A program made the translations under genes and the position numbers. This document shows, piece by piece, positions 44,202-51,457 of a stretch of DNA of 64,000 nt (positions within the stretch are counted from its first letter, which is position 1; every line of letters starts with the position of its first letter). Where the stretch lies: the NCBI RefSeq assembly GCF_032144095.1, contig NZ_JAVSNJ010000001.1, positions 248,001-312,000 of the forward strand, given 5' to 3'. This stretch comes from Sphaerochaeta sp032144095. GTDB taxonomy: Bacteria > Spirochaetota > Spirochaetia > Sphaerochaetales > Sphaerochaetaceae. A model generated the notes under the pieces. That model saw only the letters and a program-made list of their open reading frames with translations. It ran no database searches and was not told the DNA's origin.

Positions 44202-45083
44202 CTAGCGAAGGATCCTATCAAGGACAGAGGCGTTGTTTCTCCACTTGTCCTGGGCCTTCACCCTGAGGTCAAGCTCAAGCTTCTTGCCCGGGAATATGGC
44301 CCTGATCTCAGGGGTGCATCCTTGGCGGATCTTCTTGATGTTGGCTCCGCCCTTGCCTACGACGATACCCTTCTGGGTCTCCCGTTCGACAATGATCGCT
44401 GCACGGATCCAGATGGTATTGGTCTCTTCCTTGTGCTCGATGTCCTCGACGGTGACATAGATGGCATGGGGGATCTCTTCGGTGACCAGGTTGATCGCCT
44501 TCTCGCGGATGATCTCGCTGACGCGGAACTCCACAGGCTGGTCGGTATAGGCGTCCTCAGGGTAGAGCAGCTCCCCTTCAGGGGCCAGCTTGTACAGCTC
44601 GATGAGTATCTCGTCGACCCCTTCGTCAAGCTTGGCGCTGGCAGTTATAACCACTGCGGCTGGAAGCTGTTCTGCAAGAAAGGCCTTGGCAGCGTCATGC
44701 TCACCTATGGTGAGGATGTCGCTCTTGTTGATGCAGGCGACCACAGGGGTCTTCACCTTTGCCAGCAGGGCTGTGATGGCCTTCTCCTCATCGCCAGGGG
44801 TTCTTTTGGCGTCGATGATGTAGAGAATGATATCGCTATCTTCCAGGGTTCTGACCGCAGTATCCTGCAGTCGTTTGTTCATCACCTTCTCGCTGAGGTG
44901 GTAGCCCGGGGTATCGGTAAAGATAAGTTGTCCTCGAGGGTCGGTATAGATGCCACGGATGGCATTTCGGGTAGTCTGGGGCGTGGATGCGGTAATGGAT
45001 ACCTTCATCTCAGTGATGGTATTGAGCAGGGTGCTTTTGCCGGCAGACGGCCTTCCTATAATTGCAACTGTGGCACATTTCAT
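44202..45083 (-). CDS. era: Era GTPase, 16S rRNA maturation
   Basis: A 293-aa essential GTPase that binds the 3' end of 16S rRNA during 30S assembly. G1 is GRPSAGKST, G3 DTPGYHLSEK, G4 NKSD, and the G5 SA element is in VITASAKLDEGV. The C-terminal KH domain (about residues 205-285) has VVGKGGANIKKI. The start at 45083 has GGAGG 8 nt upstream; in-frame codons further up encode non-conserved residues. It is convergent with abfA and divergent from clpP. Confidence 0.96.
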   Translation of the reverse strand: MKCATVAIIGRPSAGKSTLLNTITEMKVSITASTPQTTRNAIRGIYTDPRGQLIFTDTPGYHLSEKVMNKRLQDTAVRTLEDSDIILYIIDAKRTPGDEEKAITALLAKVKTPVVACINKSDILTIGEHDAAKAFLAEQLPAAVVITASAKLDEGVDEILIELYKLAPEGELLYPEDAYTDQPVEFRVSEIIREKAINLVTEEIPHAIYVTVEDIEHKEETNTIWIRAAIIVERETQKGIVVGKGGANIKKIRQGCTPEIRAIFPGKKLELDLRVKAQDKWRNNASVLDRILR

Positions 45084-45257
45084 GAACAGATCCTCCATTG
45101 GTGAGTATAGCGAATAGCTAGGCCAATGGATACAGAAGTGCAAAGAATCACTGAACGCCTCCTCATAATGGCTTGTTATCCCTTTTCAATGCGTTGCATA
45201 TCCCGTATACTTGGACAAAACGCGTAAGCGGCAAACCTTTATGAAGAGAGGCTTTTC

Positions 45258-45836
45258 ATGCCAGATACAGAAGAAGAGAAGAAGCCTGCAGTGCAGGATC
45301 CCCAGATAAACGAAAAACTTTTGAAGACCCGTTCCATCATGCTCAGCGGCGAGATCAACAAGGAGAGTGCCGAACTTGTCATCAAGCAGCTGTTGGTCCT
45401 GGAAGGGGAGAGCAACGACCCTGTCAGGATCTTCATCAACAGCCCCGGTGGTGATGTCGATGCAGGCTACGCCATCTTCGACATGGCCAGGTTCGTTACC
45501 TGTCCTGTCACCATGATAGGCATGGGCCTTGTGGCCAGTGCCGCTGCCCTGGTCTTGCTTGCAGTGCCTGCAGAGAGACGGCTTGCTCTTCCCAACTCCA
45601 CCTACCTCATCCACCAGCCCATGAGCGGGATGAAGGGCGTGGCTACGGACATCGAGATACACGCCCTGCACCTGGAGAAGCTTCGGACCAAGCTTGATGC
45701 CCTCATCGCCTCCGAGACAGGCAAGAGTGCAGAGCAGGTCAACAAGGACACCGAAAGGGACCATTGGCTCTCCAGCTCGGAAGCCCTCTCCTATGGCCTT
45801 GTCAGCAGGATCATAACCACAAGGGGTGAACTCTAG
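45258..45836 (+). CDS. clpP: Divergent ClpP-family serine protease
   Basis: A 192-aa ClpP. The nucleophile block is GMGLVASAAALVLL instead of the usual GxAASMGAxLL, with serine retained but the following methionine-glycine lost. The histidine block is STYLIHQPMSG and the aspartate block is KDTERDHWLSSSEA. The triad is complete. Such variants usually occur as a second ClpP and may form mixed barrels. GAGAGG precedes the ATG. It is followed after 6 nt by the MFS-HEAT gene. Confidence 0.88.
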   Translation: MPDTEEEKKPAVQDPQINEKLLKTRSIMLSGEINKESAELVIKQLLVLEGESNDPVRIFINSPGGDVDAGYAIFDMARFVTCPVTMIGMGLVASAAALVLLAVPAERRLALPNSTYLIHQPMSGMKGVATDIEIHALHLEKLRTKLDALIASETGKSAEQVNKDTERDHWLSSSEALSYGLVSRIITTRGEL

Positions 45837-45842
45837 AAACCT

Positions 45843-48071
45843 ATGGGCAAGACAAAATACCTCAGTGAGGCAGAAAAACAACTCGGGCGAAAGCACATGT
45901 ATTTGCAGGAGTTCTTCAACGGCGTTGCATACAGCCTGCTTGGGGACACCATCGTCTATCTGTTGGCCATCTACTTTGGTGCAGGTAACCTTGCCTTGGG
46001 ATACATAGCCTCTGCCTCCTATATCGCAGGGGCTGTGTTGCCGTTCATCCCCCTGATCTTCAAGGGAAAGAACCAGATCAAGGTGCAGTCAAGCGTCTGG
46101 CTGCTTCGAGGGGTGGTCTGCTTTGGCTATGTCGGCCTGTTCTTCCTCACTGGCGATGCTGCGGTCCTCCTCTTGCTCGGCATCTACACCATATTCAACA
46201 TATTCCGCATGGTAGGCATCGCCCTCAACGACTTTACGATGAAGAGCATCAGCAGCGTCTCCAACCGGGGCAAGGTGGTGGGAAACGTCAACGTAGCCTA
46301 CCAGAGCTCCTCCATGGTTGTTCGCTGCATCACCGCTCTGGTATTGGGCATCCAGCAGTTCTCTGGCCTCGTTGGCTTGATAGGCCTGCAGATCATTGGT
46401 GCCTTCATGAATTTCTTTGCCGCCCACCAGATGTCCCTCATTCCCTCACGCAGCACCATCGTCCACAACAAGGGCAGGACAGTCTTCACCATCTTCAGGG
46501 AGGCAATGGGCCAGTCATCCCTGCGCAGAAGGCTCTTCCTCAGGTGGCTCTCTACCTCAGTGTCGGTCATCTTTGGCCTTACCGTCCCTTTCCTCAGGAT
46601 TGAGCTTGCCCTCTCCAACAGCATGGTCGTACTCTATTCTGTCGTGCTGGGCCTTGCTGTGGTTGCGGCAAGCTACATCAGCAAGCAGTTCTCCGACCGC
46701 TTGGGATCCCGGCCCCTGGTCTTCTTGTCCACCCTGTTCTCCCTCTTCTTCTTCCTGCTCTGGGCTCTGATAACTCCCCAGACCTCTCCGGTAGTATTTT
46801 TCTTCCTCGGGTTTTTTACCAACTTCTTTGTCGCACTCATCAGCCTCTTGGTATTTCGCCTGCTTGCCCAGGTCATGCCCGACGACGATGCAGTGGGCTT
46901 TAACTCCATGGCCAACTTCGTCATAGCCATCGTGGCCTTTGGCGTAGGTATTGTCAGCGGCCTGTTGGCAGACAGCGGCGACCTTGCCCGCTCGATCTTC
47001 ACCTTTGACAGCAGGTCGGCAGGCAATGGCTATACGCTGGTATTCCTCTTTGCGATGGTCCTGACAGCCGTCGAAGCCCTGGTTGCTGCAAAGCTGCAGG
47101 AAGTGGGTGCCTACTCCTCACAGGCTGCTGCTGCGGTTGTCTTTTCCATGCACGGGCTGAAGGCCGTCTCCATGATCGAGAAGCTTGAGAAGGAGACCGA
47201 CCCTGCAAAGCGCAGGTTTCTCATGCACTCCCTGGGAAGCAACTACAACAACATGGCAACCAGTGAGATCCGGTCCATCCTTGCTTCCCCCTTCTCCTCG
47301 GACAAGATCGAGGCTGTTCGTGCCCTTGCCGACCGGCCACGGAAGTCCCTGCTCGATGACCTCATCACCATCGCACGCGACGATGACTCCTACGTCCAGC
47401 TTGATGCCATAGCCGCCCTTGGTTCCTACAAGAAGGACCCGAAGGTCAAGGAAGTAATGCTCCAGCTGCTCAAGTATGGCCGATGGTCCTCGGTGAGGTC
47501 CATGGCCAGCAAGACCCTTGCACGCATCACCGAATCGACCGAATACCTGCCCCTGGTCAATGAGCTTTCGCACAATGCCAAGCACATCGACGAGGTCATC
47601 GACTTCCTCATTGCAAAACGGCACATGGACAAGGAGGGGACCTTCTACCAGGAGTTCTTCCTCTCGGTGGAGCAGGGCAGGAGCTCGACCTTCCGACAGA
47701 CCCGCTATGCTGTCATAGCATCCTTTCTCAAGTTTGGCTCCCCAAGGCTTTCGACCCTCTTCGAGCAGATGAACACCGGCAGTGTGAAGGATTTCCTCTC
47801 CGGCTTCCTTACCGAAGCCAGGGACCTCAACCAGATAGACCTACACTATGATGAGGTGCACTCGATGTTCACCAACCATAGGTGGGATGAGCTACGCACC
47901 TTCTGCCTGGGGATCCTCGATGACTGCAATGTTTCCTTCGACCCCAACTTTGAGAACCTCAAGATTGGGATTCTCAAGTCCCGTGAGATGGACATCAAGC
48001 TTTTTGACATGCAGGATGCCCTCGCCGGGCTCTATTTCTGCTACTCCCTGGGAAAGAACGCCAAAGTCTGA
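45843..48071 (+). CDS. MFS-like membrane protein fused to HEAT repeats
   Basis: A 742-aa protein in two parts. Residues about 15-440 contain 12 hydrophobic segments like a major facilitator (YLQEFFNGVAYSLLGD, then FGLTVPFLRIELALS). Residues about 450-742 are cytoplasmic, with HEAT-type helical repeats (KIEAVRALADRPRKSLLDDL, then DSYVQLDAIAALGSYKKDPK and WSSVRSMASKTLARI). Transporter and HEAT scaffold on one chain is unusual; the scaffold may recruit a soluble partner. The ATG follows clpP by only 6 nt with a poor SD, so translational coupling is likely. Substrate unknown. Confidence 0.8.
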   Translation: MGKTKYLSEAEKQLGRKHMYLQEFFNGVAYSLLGDTIVYLLAIYFGAGNLALGYIASASYIAGAVLPFIPLIFKGKNQIKVQSSVWLLRGVVCFGYVGLFFLTGDAAVLLLLGIYTIFNIFRMVGIALNDFTMKSISSVSNRGKVVGNVNVAYQSSSMVVRCITALVLGIQQFSGLVGLIGLQIIGAFMNFFAAHQMSLIPSRSTIVHNKGRTVFTIFREAMGQSSLRRRLFLRWLSTSVSVIFGLTVPFLRIELALSNSMVVLYSVVLGLAVVAASYISKQFSDRLGSRPLVFLSTLFSLFFFLLWALITPQTSPVVFFFLGFFTNFFVALISLLVFRLLAQVMPDDDAVGFNSMANFVIAIVAFGVGIVSGLLADSGDLARSIFTFDSRSAGNGYTLVFLFAMVLTAVEALVAAKLQEVGAYSSQAAAAVVFSMHGLKAVSMIEKLEKETDPAKRRFLMHSLGSNYNNMATSEIRSILASPFSSDKIEAVRALADRPRKSLLDDLITIARDDDSYVQLDAIAALGSYKKDPKVKEVMLQLLKYGRWSSVRSMASKTLARITESTEYLPLVNELSHNAKHIDEVIDFLIAKRHMDKEGTFYQEFFLSVEQGRSSTFRQTRYAVIASFLKFGSPRLSTLFEQMNTGSVKDFLSGFLTEARDLNQIDLHYDEVHSMFTNHRWDELRTFCLGILDDCNVSFDPNFENLKIGILKSREMDIKLFDMQDALAGLYFCYSLGKNAKV

Positions 48072-48075
48072 AGCA

Positions 48076-48096
48076 AAGGGGGCTGATCGCCCCCTT
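48076..48096 (+). terminator. Hairpin after the MFS-HEAT gene
   Basis: AAGGGGGC and GCCCCCTT form a perfect 8-bp stem with loop TGATC, 4 nt after the stop codon. Only CTTT follows, so termination may be partial; the next gene's ATG is 11 nt further with no SD. Confidence 0.6.
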
Positions 48097-48107
48097 AGCT
48101 TTGTACG

Positions 48108-49124
48108 ATGAAAAGAGCCCTTGTATCCCTGCTGTGCTTCCTGTTCCTGGTGTGCGGCTGCTCCCTTGATGCCCAGCCCTCCTCGGAAATGGAGTTCAGG
48201 ATCCTCACCTACAATGTACAGAACCTCATGGACGACAAGCTCGACGGGGATGAGTATCCTGAATACCGTCCTTCGGAAAGCTGGAATACCGCATCCTATC
48301 GGATGAGGCTGAGAACCCTCAACGAGGTGGTCACCAACCGCAGCATCGGCCTCTGTGATGTCTGCATATTCCAGGAGATCGAAAACGAGAGGGTCCTCTC
48401 CGACCTTCTGGACAACCACCTTGGCCGCAAGGGCTACCTCTGGTATGCCTTTGCCAAAGAGGAAGGCTCTTCCATCGGGGTGGGGATGGTAAGCAGGAGA
48501 AAACCAAAGCACGTTGCTGTCCATGCAGTAGAAGGATCCAGACCTGTTTTGGAAGCTGTGTTCGATACCCCACGTGGTGAGGTCGTCATCTTTGGCTTGC
48601 ATGCCAAAAGCCAGATAGGTGAGTATGAGGAGACCGAGGCCATGCGTCTGGAACTTAGCCGTGTCCTTGGGCAGGCTGCCAAGCGCCACGAGGGCAAGCT
48701 CATCATTCTCTGTGGTGATTTCAATACCGACCCGGATGCCTACCGAAGTGCATCCACCGTACAGCCTGCACTCATAGGCATCGAGAGCCAGAAGGCACGC
48801 ACCTATATGGGAAGCGGTTCACTGGGTATTACCGGTGAGAGGGCCCATGTCTATTCGGATGTCTGGTATTCGCCCTATCTTGACAGGAGCAATAGCTTTG
48901 CCAAGCCCGGTAGCTATTTCTATGGAGGGGCCTGGCACCACTATGACCAGTTTCTGGGCAATGAGTTCTTATTTGATGGGTTGGGTTGGGAGTATGGGTC
49001 TTGCCAGATACTCGCCCCGCCAGTCTGTCTGAAGACGGACGGGACGCCCAACGGGTGGAACCTACAGACTCTCAGTGGCGTCAGCGACCATCTTCCTGTT
49101 CTCCTTACGCTTCTGCGCAGGTGA
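48108..49124 (+). CDS. Lipoprotein of the endonuclease/exonuclease/phosphatase family
   Basis: A 338-aa exported protein with signal peptide and lipobox (FLVCGCS). The EEP fold is clear: ILTYNVQNLMDD (strand 1 with Asn), CIFQEIENERVL (metal-binding Glu), GLHAKSQI (His), LCGDFNTDPDA (Asp, Asn) and SGVSDHLPVLLTL (final Asp-His). These enzymes cleave phosphodiester or phosphate bonds in DNA, RNA or lipids; a surface nuclease that scavenges nucleotides is one option. There is no SD; a hairpin lies just upstream. The last 63 bp overlap the end of rex on the other strand. Confidence 0.88.
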   Translation: MKRALVSLLCFLFLVCGCSLDAQPSSEMEFRILTYNVQNLMDDKLDGDEYPEYRPSESWNTASYRMRLRTLNEVVTNRSIGLCDVCIFQEIENERVLSDLLDNHLGRKGYLWYAFAKEEGSSIGVGMVSRRKPKHVAVHAVEGSRPVLEAVFDTPRGEVVIFGLHAKSQIGEYEETEAMRLELSRVLGQAAKRHEGKLIILCGDFNTDPDAYRSASTVQPALIGIESQKARTYMGSGSLGITGERAHVYSDVWYSPYLDRSNSFAKPGSYFYGGAWHHYDQFLGNEFLFDGLGWEYGSCQILAPPVCLKTDGTPNGWNLQTLSGVSDHLPVLLTLLRR

Positions 49125-49763
49125 CTTGCCCCCTTCCTTGGGGAACTTGAGCTCGTAGAAGATCTGCTCCAGTTCCAGGGCTATGTTGATGTTGTGCACA
49201 ACCGGCATGGTCCCGTCCTTCTGCAGCTGTGGCTTGAGGGTTATGGGGCTAAAGTTCAGGATTCCCATGATCCCGGCCTTTACCAGCCGTTCATAGCTGT
49301 CTGAAGCTGCCTGCTCGGGGACGGTGATGATCCCTGCCGTCACCTCAAGGGCCTCAACCACTTCGTCGATCCTGTTGATCGGGTAGATGGGAACCGGATG
49401 GGATGCATCGCTATACACCAACGGGTCGCTATCGAAACCTGCCACGATGCGGATGCCATCGGGTTCGAAGCCGTTGTAGTGCATCAGGGCCTTCCCGATC
49501 CTCCCGCAGCCTATGATGACGCAGTTCTGTGGAGATCCCTTGCCAAGAATCTCCCCAAGGGACTTGAGCAGGTCGAGGATCTCATAGCCACCTCTTTTCT
49601 GCCCGTATATTGCCAATTGTGAGAAATCTTTCCGTACGATTGCGGCAGAAACTCCTGCTGCATCGGCTAGGTTATGTGCAAAGACTTTTTCCAGTCCGAT
49701 GGTCTTAAGACGATTGAGGGATCTGTAGTATCTTGTGATTCTTATCAATTGGTCGTTGTTCAT
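49062..49763 (-). CDS. rex: Redox-sensing transcriptional repressor Rex
   Basis: A 233-aa Rex protein. The N-terminal winged helix (residues about 1-80) has ITRYYRSLNRLKTIGLEKVF and the recognition element AIVRKDFSQLAIYGQKRGGY. The Rossmann NADH-binding domain (about 85-200) begins NCVIIGCGRIGKALMHY. Rex leaves DNA when the NADH/NAD+ ratio rises. It diverges from the hydrogenase operon, its expected target, whose product re-oxidises NADH. AGGAG lies 9 nt before the ATG. Its C-terminal tail is lysine-rich. Confidence 0.96.
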   Translation of the reverse strand: MNNDQLIRITRYYRSLNRLKTIGLEKVFAHNLADAAGVSAAIVRKDFSQLAIYGQKRGGYEILDLLKSLGEILGKGSPQNCVIIGCGRIGKALMHYNGFEPDGIRIVAGFDSDPLVYSDASHPVPIYPINRIDEVVEALEVTAGIITVPEQAASDSYERLVKAGIMGILNFSPITLKPQLQKDGTMPVVHNINIALELEQIFYELKFPKEGGKSPAQKRKENRKMVADATESL

Positions 49764-49789
49764 AGATTATCTCCTGTTAATGTGCCTAA

Positions 49790-49906
49790 TTGTATATTAA
49801 ACCATATAAATGGTCAATATTTAATTACAAAAACCAGTAAAGTAGTATGGTTATTAGCGTTAGATGTAAGAATATGGTGACACGATTTGGAAAATAATGC
49901 TAGAAT
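49790..49906 (+). promoter_or_regulatory. rex/hydrogenase intergenic region with promoter and candidate Rex sites
   Basis: GTGACA (49877-49882) and TAGAAT (49901-49906), 18 bp apart, form a promoter for the hydrogenase operon. Nearer rex, TTGTATATTAA (49790-49800) faces TTAATTACAA (49821-49830), and ACCAT-ATAA-ATGGT (49801-49814) is a palindrome between them. Rex sites usually resemble TTGT-N8-ACAA, so these are candidates, not clear matches. Confidence 0.45.
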
Positions 49907-49939
49907 AGGCAAACTGAAAATTTGGGTACTGGAGGTTAC

Positions 49940-50413
49940 ATGTCGGAAACTAACGAAAACAAGTTCTCGCCTGAGCTGATCTCTTTCATCGAGGAGTGGA
50001 AGGACAAACCGGGCAATCTCATTATGGTTCTCCATAAAGTGCAAGAGGAACAAAGCTACATCTCCCGCGAGGCAGCCGATACGGTTGCTGCGATGCTGGA
50101 TGTTCCCTTGGCGACCATATGGGGTGTTGTATCATTCTACCACTTCTTTAAGCTGACCAAGCCTGGCGAACATAACATTCAGGTCTGCCTGGGCACAGCC
50201 TGTTACCTGAAGGGTGCACAGCCTCTCATCGACGAGTTGGGCAAGCTGCTCAAGCTCGAGATAGGTGGAGTGACCGACGACGGTCTCTTCTCCCTTGAGG
50301 CTGTACGGTGCGTAGGCTGTTGTGGCCTGGCCCCGGTCCTCACCGTCGGTGGGGAAGTTTTCGGCAAGGTCACCAAAGACCAGATTGCTGGAATAATCGC
50401 AAAGTACAAATAA
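49940..50413 (+). CDS. hydC: NuoE/HydC-like [2Fe-2S] subunit of the hydrogenase
   Basis: A 157-aa thioredoxin-fold ferredoxin of the NuoE family. The helical N-terminus ends in IWGVVSFYHFFKL. The cluster ligands are CLGTACYLKG (C-x4-C) and RCVGCCGLAP (C-x3-C). It passes electrons between the FMN subunit and HydA in electron-bifurcating [FeFe] hydrogenases. The ATG at 49940 has GGAGG 6 nt upstream. It is the first gene of the operon after the promoter that Rex probably controls. Confidence 0.93.
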   Translation: MSETNENKFSPELISFIEEWKDKPGNLIMVLHKVQEEQSYISREAADTVAAMLDVPLATIWGVVSFYHFFKLTKPGEHNIQVCLGTACYLKGAQPLIDELGKLLKLEIGGVTDDGLFSLEAVRCVGCCGLAPVLTVGGEVFGKVTKDQIAGIIAKYK

Positions 50414-50432
50414 GGAGCGCGAAACAGGGCGT

Positions 50433-51017
50433 ATGCACATCTTTATCTGTGACTTTCTGTTGGACATCGTCCAAAACTCCTTCGAGGCCAAGAGTAGCGA
50501 AGTGCACCTTACCCTCGAGGAGAGTGACCATCTACTCTCTTGTACAGTAGAGGACAACGGAAAGGGAATGGATGAGGATCTGAAAGCCAGAGTACTGGAC
50601 CCTTTCACCACTGATGGGGTCAAACATACAAAACGTAAGGTCGGTTTGGGGTTGCCATTTCTTGTACAGGCTTGTAGAGCTTGTGAAGGGAGCTTCTCCT
50701 TGCAGTCCACCTTGGGGATGGGAACCAAAGTTTCCTTTAGTTTTCCCCTGAACCATGTGGATACACCTCCCTTTGGAGACCTTCCTTCTACACTGCTGAC
50801 TCTGATGAGCCACCCCCTCGCCCAGGAACTTGTTGTCAGGCGGACGCTTGCAACGGTTAAAGGAGATGGAGAGTACCAACTCTCCAAGAGCGAGTTGGGA
50901 GAAATCTTGGGTCCCCTGACCTCCAGCGGCACGTTGAACCTGCTTAAGGAGTTCCTGGTATCGCAGGAAGAGGACCTACGGCAGTATTATGTTGAGCACT
51001 CGCCTTTCTTGGCATAA
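50433..51017 (+). CDS. Histidine-kinase-like ATPase in the hydrogenase operon
   Basis: A 194-aa protein consisting mostly of a HATPase_c domain: N box IVQNSFEAKSSEV, G1 VEDNGKGMDE, F/G2 KVGLGLPFLVQA and GMGTKVSFSF. There is no phosphoacceptor histidine domain, transmembrane helix or sensor. The C-terminal 70 residues are helical. Such stand-alone ATPases recur inside trimeric [FeFe]-hydrogenase operons between the NuoE- and NuoF-like genes; their function is not known to me. A regulatory kinase or assembly role is possible. Confidence 0.85.
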   Translation: MHIFICDFLLDIVQNSFEAKSSEVHLTLEESDHLLSCTVEDNGKGMDEDLKARVLDPFTTDGVKHTKRKVGLGLPFLVQACRACEGSFSLQSTLGMGTKVSFSFPLNHVDTPPFGDLPSTLLTLMSHPLAQELVVRRTLATVKGDGEYQLSKSELGEILGPLTSSGTLNLLKEFLVSQEEDLRQYYVEHSPFLA

Positions 51018-51052
51018 AGCCTGTTTCACGTACTAATTTAGGAGGCTAGACC

Positions 51053-51457
51053 ATGGCTAAAATGACACTTGAAGAATTGAGAAAGCTTAGGGACGAGAAA
51101 CAGAGCGCGCTGCAGAAGCGCGACATCGAAGGAAAGGATTCCCGAATCGTGATCGGCATGGGTACCTGTGGGATCGCAGCTGGGGCCAAGACCGCCCTGG
51201 ATACCTTCCTCGCTGTCCTGGACGAGAACAAGGTTGACAATGTATCGGTCACCCAGACAGGGTGCATGGGCCTTTGCTATGTGGAGCCAACCGTTGAGGT
51301 CCTGGTTCCTGGCATGCCCGATACCATTTATGGAAAAGTGGATGCTGCTACGGCAAGACGGATTGTTGAGCAGCACATCATTGCAAAGCAACTGGTGACC
51401 GATCATCTGTTTGATCGTCCTGCTGCTGATATCATCAAGAAGGACGGGGGTAGATAA
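51053..51457 (+). CDS. Thioredoxin-like ferredoxin-type protein of the hydrogenase operon
   Basis: A 134-aa protein of the (2Fe-2S) ferredoxin/NuoE C-terminal fold. IVIGMGTCGIAAGAKTALDT carries one cysteine, and TQTGCMGLCYVEPTVEV carries two, so the usual four ligands are reduced to three. It may bind a cluster with an alternative ligand or only act structurally. The N-terminus is a charged helix. Its stop overlaps the start of the NuoF-like gene (TAATGG). Confidence 0.85.
   Translation: MAKMTLEELRKLRDEKQSALQKRDIEGKDSRIVIGMGTCGIAAGAKTALDTFLAVLDENKVDNVSVTQTGCMGLCYVEPTVEVLVPGMPDTIYGKVDAATARRIVEQHIIAKQLVTDHLFDRPAADIIKKDGGR

Noticed and set aside
44181..45104. Long plus-strand open frame (307 codons) opposite era
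   Set aside because: It is the antisense shadow of a fully conserved era gene with all G motifs and KH domain; it has no SD or recognisable protein motif.
49790..49830. Exact Rex operator upstream of the hydrogenase operon
   Set aside because: Only half-site-like and palindromic sequences are visible; none fits the usual TTGT-N8-ACAA spacing, so it is listed as a candidate region and not as a Rex site.
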